From Streptomyces globosus (GTDB taxonomy: Bacteria; Actinomycetota; Actinomycetes; Streptomycetales; Streptomycetaceae): a DNA stretch of 64,000 nucleotides. Under the pieces are notes generated by a model. The model was not told where the DNA came from. It ran no database searches and saw only the letters and a program-made list of their open reading frames with translations. Below are positions 53,529 to 63,359 of the stretch, piece by piece; position 1 is the first letter of the stretch; each line of letters begins with the position of its first letter. The stretch lies in NCBI RefSeq assembly GCF_003325375.1, contig NZ_CP030862.1, forward strand, positions 4,777,501 through 4,841,500, in the 5' to 3' direction. The position numbers and the translations under genes are program-made.

Positions 53529-54869
53529 TCACAGCGGGACGCTCAGCGCACCGTCGATGAGGCGGGCCGTCTCCTCCGCGCCCGAACACCCGCTGGACAG
53601 CAGCTGTTCGCGGACCGCGCGCATCCGGTCGCGGAGCCGCTGCGACTCCATCCCCTTGGCCCGTTCGGCCATTTCGGCGGCTGCTGCGGCCGCCCGGTCC
53701 GCCTCGCCCTGGCGCAGCTGGATCTCGCAGAGCATCGCGAGCCGGTGGACCCGGCCGCGGTCGTGCGCCGGGGTGCCGACGGCGGCCGCGGCCTGCTCGT
53801 GGGCGGCGTCGAGTTCCCCGAGGCTGAGAAGGGCCTCCGCCACCTGGACGTTGACGAGGCCGGGCTGGACGTAGCCGGTCTCGTCGGGTTCGCAGCCGGG
53901 GCGGATCCGCTCGGCGGCGGCCTCCGCGTGCCGGATGCACCCCAGTGCGGCGGTGGTGTCCCCGAGTTGGGCGTACGCCTTGGCCTGCATCGCGTACAGG
54001 TCGGCGGCCAGTGCCGCGGTGGTGTGGCGGCCCGCGGCGCGCAGCGCGGTCTCGGCGAACGCGACGGCCTGGCGGTGGTCGCGCAGGTGGAGGGACTGGT
54101 TGACCAGCAGGGCGATGACGTAGGCGCCGAGTCCGCGGTCGCCGCTGGCCTTGGCCAGCCGCAGCGCCTGGTGGAAGTAGCGCTGGGCCAGGCCGTGCGC
54201 GTCGGAGTCGTACGCGCAGATCCCGGCGACGGCGACGAGGGAGCCGGCGGCCCGGTGCAGGCGGCGGCCGAGATCGTCGGGGTAGCTGCCGCGGAGCAGG
54301 GGCGCGGTCTCGCTGCCGAGGAAGCGGACGATGCGGGCGCGGGTGGCGATGCCGCCGGCCCGCCGGTACATCAGCTCGTAGTGGGCGCGGGCGGCGCGGA
54401 GGACCTCGATGTGCCCGGGGCCGACGCGCAGGGGCCCGTCGCGGGAGACGTCGGCGTCCTCGGGCGGGTTCTCCCACTCCCAGACGGGGATGACGGCCGG
54501 CGTGCCGGTGAGGGCGGGCGCCGCGTGCAGGGGGAAGCGGCCCTGCTCGTCGGAGCGCCACAGGGCCGCGGCCCTGTCGACGAAGCCGCTGAGCGGGGAG
54601 GCGTGCGGGCCGGCCGGTTGGCCCGGTACGCCGAAGCCGACGTCGTCGAGGGAGACCGGGCGGCGCAGCCGGCCCCCGAGCACCTCGCAGATCAGGTCGG
54701 GGACCTGCCCGCGGGGGCGCTGACCCTTCAACCACCGGTTGACGGCGGTGTGTTCGTAGCGCAGGGCGAGCCCGCGGGAGCGGCCCGCCTGGTTCACGTG
54801 CGCGGCGAGTCCTGCATGGGACATGCCCGCCTCGGCGAGGAGGGCGTCGAGCAGGGCGTTGGGCTGCAT
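53529..54869 (-). CDS. NsdA-like regulator with N-terminal HTH and TPR-like repeats
   Basis: A 446-residue protein of the Streptomyces NsdA type, whose members repress antibiotic production and sporulation. The N-terminus has a helix-turn-helix (LLAEAGMSHAGLAAHVNQAG, YEHTAVNRWLKGQRPRG). The rest is helical with TPR-like units (AQRYFHQALRLAKASGDRGL, LAADLYAMQAKAYAQLGDTT, LVNVQVAEALLSLGELDAAH). WEWENPPEDADVSR is a recognisable family segment. ATG at 54869 has GGAGG five bases upstream. Which paralogue it is cannot be told from sequence alone. Divergence from its neighbours leaves a 350-base region upstream. Confidence 0.85.
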   Translation of the reverse strand: MQPNALLDALLAEAGMSHAGLAAHVNQAGRSRGLALRYEHTAVNRWLKGQRPRGQVPDLICEVLGGRLRRPVSLDDVGFGVPGQPAGPHASPLSGFVDRAAALWRSDEQGRFPLHAAPALTGTPAVIPVWEWENPPEDADVSRDGPLRVGPGHIEVLRAARAHYELMYRRAGGIATRARIVRFLGSETAPLLRGSYPDDLGRRLHRAAGSLVAVAGICAYDSDAHGLAQRYFHQALRLAKASGDRGLGAYVIALLVNQSLHLRDHRQAVAFAETALRAAGRHTTAALAADLYAMQAKAYAQLGDTTAALGCIRHAEAAAERIRPGCEPDETGYVQPGLVNVQVAEALLSLGELDAAHEQAAAAVGTPAHDRGRVHRLAMLCEIQLRQGEADRAAAAAAEMAERAKGMESQRLRDRMRAVREQLLSSGCSGAEETARLIDGALSVPL

Positions 54870-55219
54870 GGGCCCCTCCAAGGGCTCGTCCGGACCAGGC
54901 TAGTGGGTGCGGCCTTCACACGGGGTGCGAACCGAGTACGCGCATAAATGCGATGCGTACCCTGCCGCGGGGAGCCCCGGGGGCGGTTCACTGAAGAGCC
55001 TCGCCAAGAGGCCGCACGGGTCGTCGGCTCCCCCTCGTACAGTGCGACGACCCGCCACCCGCGCCGCCCGTCCGCTGTCTGCCCGACACTCCACGGCCGG
55101 CGGGCGGCGCACCCCGGCTCCGCCGGCGCCCGGTTGGTCACCGGGCCCGGGCGCGAGCCGGCGGGAACGCGCGCCGGGCCCTCCCACCGGGGCCCGGTGT
55201 GCGGTTCCCGGCCGAAGGG
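54870..55219. other. Upstream region of the NsdA-like gene
   Basis: About 350 bases with no gene I can support. TAGCCT (54902 down to 54897 on the minus strand) may be the -10 for the NsdA-like gene. A 25-base imperfect palindrome lies at 54936-54960 (GTACGC...GCGTAC with GCAT-AA-ATGC inside). A short open frame on the minus strand crosses into the NsdA-like gene but has no protein-like features. Confidence 0.4.
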
Positions 55220-56308
55220 TCAGGCGCAGCGGTCGCTGCGGACCGCCAGCAGGGCGGCGTCGTCCGCGGGGTGCCCGCCGGTGTGGCGCAGCAGCGCCGC
55301 GTGCACGCCCGCGACCAGCCGCGCGGGCGTGGCCGCCGGCTGCCGGGCGGCGATGCCGGCAAGAACGCGGGGCAGGGGGAAGAACCGGCCGGCCGCGTCG
55401 CGGGCGTCCTCGGCGCCGTCCGTGTGCAGGAACAGCACGTCCCCGGGCCCGAGTCGGCCGCAGCCCCCCGCCTCGAGCCCGTCCGGTACGGGCGCCACCC
55501 CGAGCGGGGGCAGCGGATCGCCGCCGTCCAGGGCCCGTACGTCCGGCCAGGGGCAGGCGGGCGCGGGCACCGGGAGCGGGGCCGCCGGGACGGCGTCTGC
55601 GGCGGTGCGGGCGGCCGCGGCGGGCGGCAGTGCCCCGCGGGGCCGGGGGGCCGCCCGCGCACGCAGCACATAGGGCCAGGGGTGGCCGCAGTTGAGGGCG
55701 GTCAGCGTGCCGTCCTCGGCGACCTGGAGGAGGAGCACGGTCACGAACTCCTCGGCGGCGGACCCGGCCGCCGCGGCCCCGGCGGCGTGCCCGGCCGCCG
55801 CGCGGTCGCGGACGTGCCGGCCCAGGGCGCGTTCCATCCGGCGCAGCACCCCGGCCAGCGAGGGCTCGTCGTACGCGGCTTCCCGGAAGGCCCCGAGCAC
55901 GGCGGCGGCCGCGGCCGCCGAGGGCAGCCCGTGGCCCCGTACGTCGCCGATGACGACGCGGACGCCGTGCGCGGTGGGCACGGCGCCGTAGAGGTCGCCG
56001 CCGATCGCGGCGCCGCGGGTCGCGGAGAGCTGGGCGCCGGCCAGGGCGAGGCCGTCGAGCCGCGCAGGCAGGGGCCGCAGCAGTGCCCGCTGGGCGGCTT
56101 CGGCGACCTCCTGGGAGCGGCGCAGGCGGGCGAGGAGGTCACGGCGGACCCGGAGCGCGCAGCCGGCGGCCAGGAGCAGGAAGGCCGCGGTGCCGGCGAG
56201 GCTGTGCGCCCACCGGCCGGGGCCGGGCAGCTCCCGGTACGCCGTGGCGCCGCCCCCTGCGGGGACGCACGCCCGGCGCGGCTGGGGCATCTCCCCGCGC
56301 GTGATCAT
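55220..56308 (-). CDS. PP2C-type (SpoIIE-like) Ser/Thr phosphatase, membrane-anchored
   Basis: A 362-residue protein with one hydrophobic helix near residue 37-52 (LAGTAAFLLLAAGCALRV) and then a short helical linker (RRSQEVAEAAQRALLRPLP) leading into a PP2C domain of the SpoIIE/RsbU type. The metal-binding Asp residues are in GAAIGGDLYGAV, VVIGDVRGHGLPSAAA, DVLFLHTDGAEDARDA and PADDAALLAV. Such phosphatases usually act on anti-sigma-factor antagonists. No antagonist or kinase is adjacent. A 14-residue extension precedes the membrane segment. It is downstream in orientation from the terminator of pheT. Confidence 0.9.
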   Translation of the reverse strand: MITRGEMPQPRRACVPAGGGATAYRELPGPGRWAHSLAGTAAFLLLAAGCALRVRRDLLARLRRSQEVAEAAQRALLRPLPARLDGLALAGAQLSATRGAAIGGDLYGAVPTAHGVRVVIGDVRGHGLPSAAAAAAVLGAFREAAYDEPSLAGVLRRMERALGRHVRDRAAAGHAAGAAAAGSAAEEFVTVLLLQVAEDGTLTALNCGHPWPYVLRARAAPRPRGALPPAAAARTAADAVPAAPLPVPAPACPWPDVRALDGGDPLPPLGVAPVPDGLEAGGCGRLGPGDVLFLHTDGAEDARDAAGRFFPLPRVLAGIAARQPAATPARLVAGVHAALLRHTGGHPADDAALLAVRSDRCA

Positions 56309-56411
56309 CCCTTGGGACTCCTGTGTCTGCCCGCTGTGGGCACCCGGCGCAACGATTGTCCCGGCCCGTCACGCGAGAGGACACGGGTCACCGGGGTTTG
56401 CACCCGAACGA

Positions 56412-56446
56412 GTGAGGGGCGCCTCCGTGGTGGAGGCGCCCCTCAC
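56412..56446 (-). terminator. Terminator downstream of pheT
   Basis: GTGAGGGGCGCCTCC (56412-56426) pairs perfectly with GGAGGCGCCCCTCAC (56432-56446), a 15-base-pair stem with a 5-base loop, about 35 bases after the pheT stop on the minus strand. Confidence 0.82.
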
Positions 56447-56481
56447 CGGGCGCACCGGTCGGCGGCGCAGGCCGCGGCCGC

Positions 56482-59009
56482 TTACGCGCCGCGCAGCACC
56501 GCGCCCGTCCGCTCGGCCGCCAGCGCGACCGCCGCGTCGCGGGCCGCCGTGGACTCCTCGGCGGTCAGCGTGCGGTCGGCCGCCCGGAAGCGGAGCGCGT
56601 ACGCCAGGGACTTCTTGCCCCCGCCGACCTGCTCGCCGGTGAAGACGTCGAACAGCCGCAGCGATTCGAGGAGTTCGCCCGCGCCCTTGCGCAGCGCCGC
56701 CTCGACGTCGGCTGCCGGGACGGACGCGTCGACGATCAGGGCGACGTCCTGGGTGGCCACGGGGAAGGAGGAGATCCGCGGCGACTCCACGGGCGTGCCG
56801 CCGGCCGCCGCGAGGCGGTCGAGGTCGAGCTCCATGGCGCTGGTGCGGGCGGGCAGGCCGAGGGCCTTGACGACCCGCGGGTGCAGCTCGCCGGCGTGCC
56901 CGATGACCTGCTCCACCCCGTCGATGGTGACGACGAGCTCGGCGCAGCGGCCCGGGTGCCACGGGCCGTACTGGCCCTGCCGCACGACGAGGTCCGTACC
57001 GGCCTCGGCGGCCAGCAGGCGCGCGGCCTGGACGGCGTCCGCCCACTCGGCCGGGCGGCCCTTGCCCCACCAGCCGGCCTGCTCGCGCGCCCCGGCCAGC
57101 ACGACCGCGGCGTACCGCGGCTGCGCGGGCAGCGCCGCGTCGAGCGTGGCGATCTCCTCGTCCGAGGGGCGGCGGTCGACGGGCAGCCGCACGGCGACGC
57201 CCGGCTTCTCGCCGGCCCGGAAGACCAGGCCGGTCTCGAAGAGGGCCAGGTCGTGCGAGCCGCGGCTGTCGTTGCGGCGCAGCGCGCCCAGCAGGCCGGG
57301 CAGCAGCGTGGTGCGCAGCGCCGGCTCCTCGTCGGAGAGCGGGTTGACGAGGCGGACGACGTCCCGGGAGGCGTCGTGCGCGGGCAGCTGGAGCTGGTCG
57401 AAGACCTGCTCACCGATGAACGGGTAGTTCAGCGCCTCGACGTAGCCGGCGCCGGCCAGGGCGCGGCCGACCCGGCGGTGCAGCTGCTGCCGGGCGGTCA
57501 GGCCGCGGCCGGAGGGCACCTGGGGCAGCGTGGAGGGCAGGTTGGCATAGCCCTCCAGCCGGATGACCTCCTCGGCGAGGTCGTTCGGCTCGGCGAGGTC
57601 GGGCCGCCACGAGGGGACGGTGACGACGAGCTCGTCCTGGCCGTAGACGTCGCAGCCGACCTCCTGGAGGCGGCGGACGACCGTCTCCCGGCCGTACGCG
57701 ACGCCCGCCACCCGGTCGGGATGGTCGGCGCGCATCGCGACGGTCCGCGGCGCGCCCGGCGCGGTCAGCTCGGTGACGCCCGCCTCGGCGGTGCCGCCGG
57801 CGAGCAGCACCAGCAGGTCGACGGTGCGCTGCGCGGCGGCCGAGGCGGCCTGCGGGTCGACGCCGCGCTCGAAGCGCTTGGACGCCTCCGAGGACAGCCG
57901 GTGCCGGCGGGCCGTGCGCGAGATGGCGATCGGGTCGAAGTGCGCGGCCTCGATGACGACGTCGGTGGTGCCGGCGACCTGGCCGGTCTCCGGGTCGGCG
58001 GCGGCGTCGGCGATCTCCGTGTCCGCGCCGCCCATGACGCCGGCGAGGCCGATCGGGCCGCTGTCGTCGGTGATCACCAGGTCCTCGGCGTCGAGGGTGC
58101 GCTTGACGCCGTCGAGGGTGGTGAGGACCTCGCCCTGCTCGGCGCGCCGCACGCCGATCGCGCCGTCGAGGCGGGCGCGGTCGTAGGCGTGCAGGGGCTG
58201 GCCGAGCTCCAGCATCACGTAGTTGGTGACGTCCACGGCGAGGGAGATCGGGCGCATGCCGGCCTTCTGCAGGCGGCGCTTGAGCCAGATCGGGGACTTC
58301 GCCTCGGGGTCCAGGCCGGTGACGGTGCGCGCGGTGAAGCGGTCGCAGCCGGCCGGGTCGGAGACCTTGACGAGGTAGCCGTAGGAGTTCGGGGCGGGCA
58401 CGTCGAGGAGCGCCGGGTCGCGCAGCGGCAGGCCGTACGCGGTGGCGGTCTCGCGGGCGACGCCGCGCATCGACAGGCAGTAGCCGCGGTCGGGGGTGAC
58501 GGCGATGTCGAGAACCTCGTCGCGCAGCTCCAGCAGCTCGATCGCGTCGGTGCCGGCCTCGTGCTCCGGCGGCAGCACGATGATGCCGTGCGTGCCGTCG
58601 TCGCCCATGCCGAGCTCGTCGCCGGAGCAGATCATGCCGCTGGAGGTCCTGCCGTACGTCTTGCGCGAGGCGATCGCGAAGTCGCCGGGCAGGACGGCGC
58701 CGGGCAGGGCCACGACGACCTTGTCGCCGACGGCGAAGTTCCGGGCGCCGCAGACGATCTCCTGGGGCTCGCCGGTGCCGTTGGCGGTGCCGACGTCGAC
58801 GGTGCAGAAGCGGATCGGCTTCTTGAACTCGGTCAGCTCCTCGATCGTCAGCACCTGGCCGACGACGAGGGGGCCGGTGAGGTCGGCGCCGAGCTGCTCG
58901 ACGGTCTCGACCTCCAGACCGGCGTCGATGAGCTTGGCCTGCACGTCACGACCGGTTTCGCCCGCAGGCAGGTCGACGTACTCCCGCAGCCACGAAAGCG
59001 GGACCCGCA

Positions 59010-59010
<1 letters not shown>
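56482..59010 (-). CDS. pheT: Phenylalanyl-tRNA synthetase beta subunit
   Basis: Forms the alpha2-beta2 synthetase with PheS. The 842-residue protein has the expected order: N-terminal [17 protein letters not shown], the EMAP/tRNA-binding domain ([20 protein letters not shown]), the B3/B4 editing domain ([32 protein letters not shown]), B5 ([16 protein letters not shown]), the synthetase-like core and the C-terminal ferredoxin-fold anticodon-binding domain ([20 protein letters not shown]). Its ATG shares one base with the pheS stop (TGATG), so the subunits are made in a fixed ratio. Confidence 0.97.
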
Positions 59011-60227
<1,217 letters not shown>

Positions 60228-60285
60228 CTACGGGCCGCGGGGGGCGGAGGAGCCCGTGGGCCGCCTGGCGAGACGCTCCGCAGGA

Positions 60286-61503
60286 TTACTGCGAGAGGTA
60301 CGCCGGCGCGCCGACGGGCAGGATAAATCGGAATTCCGCGCCGCCGCCGGGTCCGCGGCCGACGGTGATCGTGCCGCCGTGCGCCTCGACGATGCCCTTG
60401 ACGATGTACAGGCCCAGGCCGGTGCCGCCGCGTTTGCTGCCCCGCCAGAAGCGGGTGAAGACGCGGCCCATCGACTCCTCGGGGATGCCGGGGCCCTCAT
60501 CGGTCACGGTGACGGCGGTTCCCTTCTCGGTCTTGCCCGCTGTGTTCGTCAGGCTGGTCGGCGACACGTCGATGGTGACGGTTCCGTCGCCGTGGCGCAC
60601 CGCATTTTCCAGCAGGTTGCCGAGGATCTGGTCGATCTTGTCGGGGTCGGCCCACAGGTCGGGCAGGGCGCGGCTGACGCGGACGAGGAACCGCTCGGGC
60701 GCCTGGCCGTTCGCGGTGAGCGCCTGGACGTGGCGGCCGACGGCGGTGGCGATGTCGACGGGCTGGCGGCGGACTTCGAGGCGGCCGGAGTCGATGCGCG
60801 AGATGTCGAGGAGCTCGGCGATCAGCCGGGTGACGCGGTTGGCGTCGGCGTCGACGGTCTCCAGCATGAGGCGCTTCTGGTCGTCGGTGAACCGCTCCCA
60901 CTTGGCGAGGAGGGTCGCGGTGAAGCCCTTGACGGAGGTCAGCGGGGAGCGCAGCTCGTGGGCGACGGTGGCGATCAGCTCGGCGTGGCTGCGCTCGGTG
61001 CGGCGGCGGGCCTCGGTGCCGCGGAGCGTCACGACGAGGCGGCGGAGCGGGCCGGCGGGCTGGGAGCGGACGTAGCGGGCGGAGACGAGGACCTCGCGGC
61101 CGCCGGGCAGGAGGAGGTTCCGCTCGGGCTGGCCGCGGCGGGTGGCGAGCCCGCCGTAGGGGTCGGTCAGGGCCCACCAGCGGCGGCCGTCGAGGTCTTC
61201 CAGCGGCAGGGCCCGCTCGATGCGGGCGCCGAGCGCCTCGGCGGGGGCGAGGGCGGTGATGCGGGCGGCGGCGGAGTTGAAGCAGATGACCCGGCCGGAG
61301 TCGTCGGCGACGACGAGCCCGTCGGGCAGGTCGTCGGGGTCGATGCCGAGCGCCGCGAGGCCCGCCGGGTCGGCGGGGCCGGGCGTGCCCGGCGCTGCGG
61401 CTCCCGGGCCGGGCGGGCCCGGGAGCTGTGCGGGAACGGTCGCCAGGGACGGCGCCCCCGCCGCGTCCGCGGCCCCTGGCGAGCTGTTCGTACCGACGGT
61501 CAT
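60286..61503 (-). CDS. Orphan cytoplasmic sensor histidine kinase (PAS-HisKA-HATPase)
   Basis: A 405-residue kinase with no membrane segment. After a Pro/Gly-rich lead of about 55 residues comes a PAS-like domain (DGLVVADDSGRVICFNSAAA, ARYVRSQPAGPLRRLVVTLR), then the HisKA box ELIATVAHELRSPLTSVKGF with the phospho-accepting His, and the ATPase boxes NLLENAVRHGDG (N), VTDEGPGIPEES (G1) and GGTGLGLYIVKGIVEAHGG (G2). No response-regulator gene lies nearby. It sits between an rRNA methyltransferase gene and pheS, in a block of translation genes. ATG at 61503 has GGGGAC upstream. Ligand and partner unknown. Confidence 0.92.
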   Translation of the reverse strand: MTVGTNSSPGAADAAGAPSLATVPAQLPGPPGPGAAAPGTPGPADPAGLAALGIDPDDLPDGLVVADDSGRVICFNSAAARITALAPAEALGARIERALPLEDLDGRRWWALTDPYGGLATRRGQPERNLLLPGGREVLVSARYVRSQPAGPLRRLVVTLRGTEARRRTERSHAELIATVAHELRSPLTSVKGFTATLLAKWERFTDDQKRLMLETVDADANRVTRLIAELLDISRIDSGRLEVRRQPVDIATAVGRHVQALTANGQAPERFLVRVSRALPDLWADPDKIDQILGNLLENAVRHGDGTVTIDVSPTSLTNTAGKTEKGTAVTVTDEGPGIPEESMGRVFTRFWRGSKRGGTGLGLYIVKGIVEAHGGTITVGRGPGGGAEFRFILPVGAPAYLSQ

Positions 61504-61559
61504 GTCCCCGTACCCCACATCTCCGAGTAGCGCAGTGGGCCCCCCGGGCCGCCACATTA

Positions 61560-62423
61560 CTAGCTGGGGGTCACGGAGCGGCACCCTCCGGACGCCCGCT
61601 GTGCACGGGCGGAGGCGTAGAGGCACACGGCGGCGGCCGTCGCGAGGTTCAGGCTCTCGGCCTTGCCGTGGATCGGGACGCGTACGACGGCGTCCGCGAG
61701 GGCGCGGGTCTCCTCGGGCAGGCCCCACGCCTCGTTGCCGAAGACCCAGGCGGACGGGCCGCCCATGGTGCCTGCGTCGAGCTCGGCGTCGAGGTCGTGC
61801 TCGCCCGCCCCGTCGGCGGCGAGGATCCGCACGCCGGCCGCCCGCAGCCCGGAGACGGCCTGCTCGACGGGGACGCCGACGGCGACGGGGAGGTGGAAGA
61901 GGGAGCCGACGGAGGCCCGTACGGACTTGGGGTTGTACAGGTCGACGGAGGCGTCGGTCAGGACGACCGCGTCGGCCCCGGCGGCGTCGGCGCAGCGCAG
62001 GACCGTGCCGGCGTTGCCGGGGTCGCGGACGTGCGCCAGGACGGCGACGAGCCGGGGCCGGGCGCGCAGGATCTCCTCGAACGGCGAGTCGAGGAAGTGG
62101 CAGACCCCGACGAGCCCCTGCGGGGTGACGGTCTGCGAGACCTCGGCGAGGACCTCGTCCGAGGCGTGGTGGACGCGCGCGCCGGAGGCCCGGGCCTCGG
62201 CGACGATCTCCGGGTAGCGCTCGGCGGCCTCGGCCGTGGCGAACAGCTCGATCAGGGTCGGGCCGCCGGGGCCGCGGTGCCCGACCGCCTCGCGGACGGC
62301 CTGCGGCCCCTCGGCGAGGAAGCGGCGCTCCTTGGTGCGGAAGTTGCGCCGGGCGAGGCGCTTGGCGGCGGCCACCCGAGGGGATCGGGGGGAGATCGGC
62401 TCGGCGGGGGCGGGGGTACCCAT
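61560..62423 (-). CDS. TrmH-family 23S rRNA 2'-O-methyltransferase
   Basis: A 287-residue SPOUT methyltransferase with an N-terminal RNA-binding domain (AKRLARRNFRTKERRFLAEG, PQAVREAV) and the knot motifs LVAVLAHVRDPGNAGTVLRC, SAWVFGNEAWGLPEETRALA and VVRVPIHGKAESLNLATAAA. Similar enzymes methylate 23S rRNA; some confer resistance to ribosome-targeting peptides such as thiostrepton, but this locus is conserved core and gives no hint of that. ATG at 62423 begins the shorter product; upstream in-frame codons would lengthen it by 20 residues. It follows the rplT terminator on the same strand. Confidence 0.9.
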   Translation of the reverse strand: MGTPAPAEPISPRSPRVAAAKRLARRNFRTKERRFLAEGPQAVREAVGHRGPGGPTLIELFATAEAAERYPEIVAEARASGARVHHASDEVLAEVSQTVTPQGLVGVCHFLDSPFEEILRARPRLVAVLAHVRDPGNAGTVLRCADAAGADAVVLTDASVDLYNPKSVRASVGSLFHLPVAVGVPVEQAVSGLRAAGVRILAADGAGEHDLDAELDAGTMGGPSAWVFGNEAWGLPEETRALADAVVRVPIHGKAESLNLATAAAVCLYASARAQRASGGCRSVTPS

Positions 62424-62487
62424 GGGCGGTCGGCTCGCTTCCGTGCGTACTGCGGGTGTGACTGGGCGGGGCGGCGGCCACAACGCA

Positions 62488-62518
62488 CGGACCCGCAGGC
62501 ACGGGGCCTGCGGGTCCG
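62488..62518 (-). terminator. Terminator of infC-rpmI-rplT
   Basis: CGGACCCGCAGGC (62488-62500) pairs perfectly with GCCTGCGGGTCCG (62506-62518), a 13-base-pair stem with a 5-base loop, about 40 bases after the rplT stop. Confidence 0.82.
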
Positions 62519-62559
62519 GGCTGAAGCCTGTCGAGGGCTTGCTGCGCGAAGCGTGTCGC

Positions 62560-62952
62560 TTAGGCGGCAGCGGCGGCCTTCGGGGCGTTCACGTCGGCCG
62601 GGAGCGCCTTCTGGGCGACCTCGACCAGCGCGGCGAACGCGTTGGCGTCGTTGACGGCCAGCTCCGCGAGGATCTTGCGGTCCACCTCGATGTTGGCGGC
62701 CTTCAGACCCTGGATGAGGCGGTTGTACGTCATGCCGTTCTGGCGGGCAGCGGCGTTGATGCGCTGGATCCACAGCTGACGGAAGTCGCCCTTGCGCTTC
62801 TTGCGGTCGTTGTAGTTGTAGACCAGCGAGTGGGTGACCTGCTCCTTGGCCTTGCGGTACAGGCGCGAACGCTGACCGCGGTAGCCGGAGGCCGCCTCGA
62901 GGATCGCCCGGCGCTTCTTGTGGGCGTTTACTGCCCGCTTGACGCGTGCCAC
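62560..62952 (-). CDS. rplT: Ribosomal protein L20
   Basis: Early-assembly protein of the 50S subunit that binds 23S rRNA. The 130-residue protein has the standard start [20 protein letters not shown], the basic helix [17 protein letters not shown], and the globular end [20 protein letters not shown]. The Ala-rich last 12 residues are an extension beyond the E. coli length. Last gene of infC-rpmI-rplT; in many bacteria L20 feeds back on translation of this operon, though I see no defined site for it here. Confidence 0.98.
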   Translation of the reverse strand: MARVKRAVNAHKKRRAILEAASGYRGQRSRLYRKAKEQVTHSLVYNYNDRKKRKGDFRQLWIQRINAAARQNGMTYNRLIQGLKAANIEVDRKILAELAVNDANAFAALVEVAQKALPADVNAPKAAAAA

Positions 62953-63054
62953 TTCTTGACTCCTTGTAGCGGGGCCGCGGGTGTCTTCACACGGCCCGGA
63001 AATTCGATGGGATCCCGGTCTTGGCGTCCCGCTCCCGGTGGGGGAGCGGCGACG

Positions 63055-63249
63055 TCAGATGCCGAGAAGCTTCTTGATCTTCGCGGCGTCGCCCGGGGCC
63101 ATCTCGGCGTTGCCCGTGAGGCGACGCGTCAGCTTGGACGACTTGTGCTCGAGCAGGTGGCGCTTGCCGGCGCGCTCGCGGAGCACCTTGCCGGAGCCGG
63201 TGACCTTGAAGCGCTTCTTGGTACCGCTGTGCGTCTTGTTCTTCGGCAT
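63055..63249 (-). CDS. rpmI: Ribosomal protein L35
   Basis: A 64-residue basic 50S protein: [39 protein letters not shown] and the end [14 protein letters not shown] at 63249 is the family start; the frame stays open 23 codons upstream without protein-like sequence. It lies between infC and rplT in the conserved order, with gaps of about 100 bases on each side. Confidence 0.98.
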   Translation of the reverse strand: MPKNKTHSGTKKRFKVTGSGKVLRERAGKRHLLEHKSSKLTRRLTGNAEMAPGDAAKIKKLLGI

Positions 63250-63359
63250 GGCGCCGTTATCTCCTCGTCGGTGGCGTTCCCACCGGTCCGGTACCGGACC
63301 GGCTTGCGGGAGCGTCATGTTGTGTCGGTGATCCGGGACCGGATGCCCCGGAACCAGGC

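Noticed and set aside
54794-55141. Minus-strand open frame of 115 codons running into the start of the NsdA-like gene
   Set aside because: No ribosome-binding site, no recognisable domain, and most of its second half overlaps the NsdA-like gene in another frame.
61560-62423. Thiostrepton-type resistance methyltransferase
   Set aside because: The motifs are general to TrmH-type enzymes and the locus is the usual one next to rplT; no antibiotic cluster is nearby.
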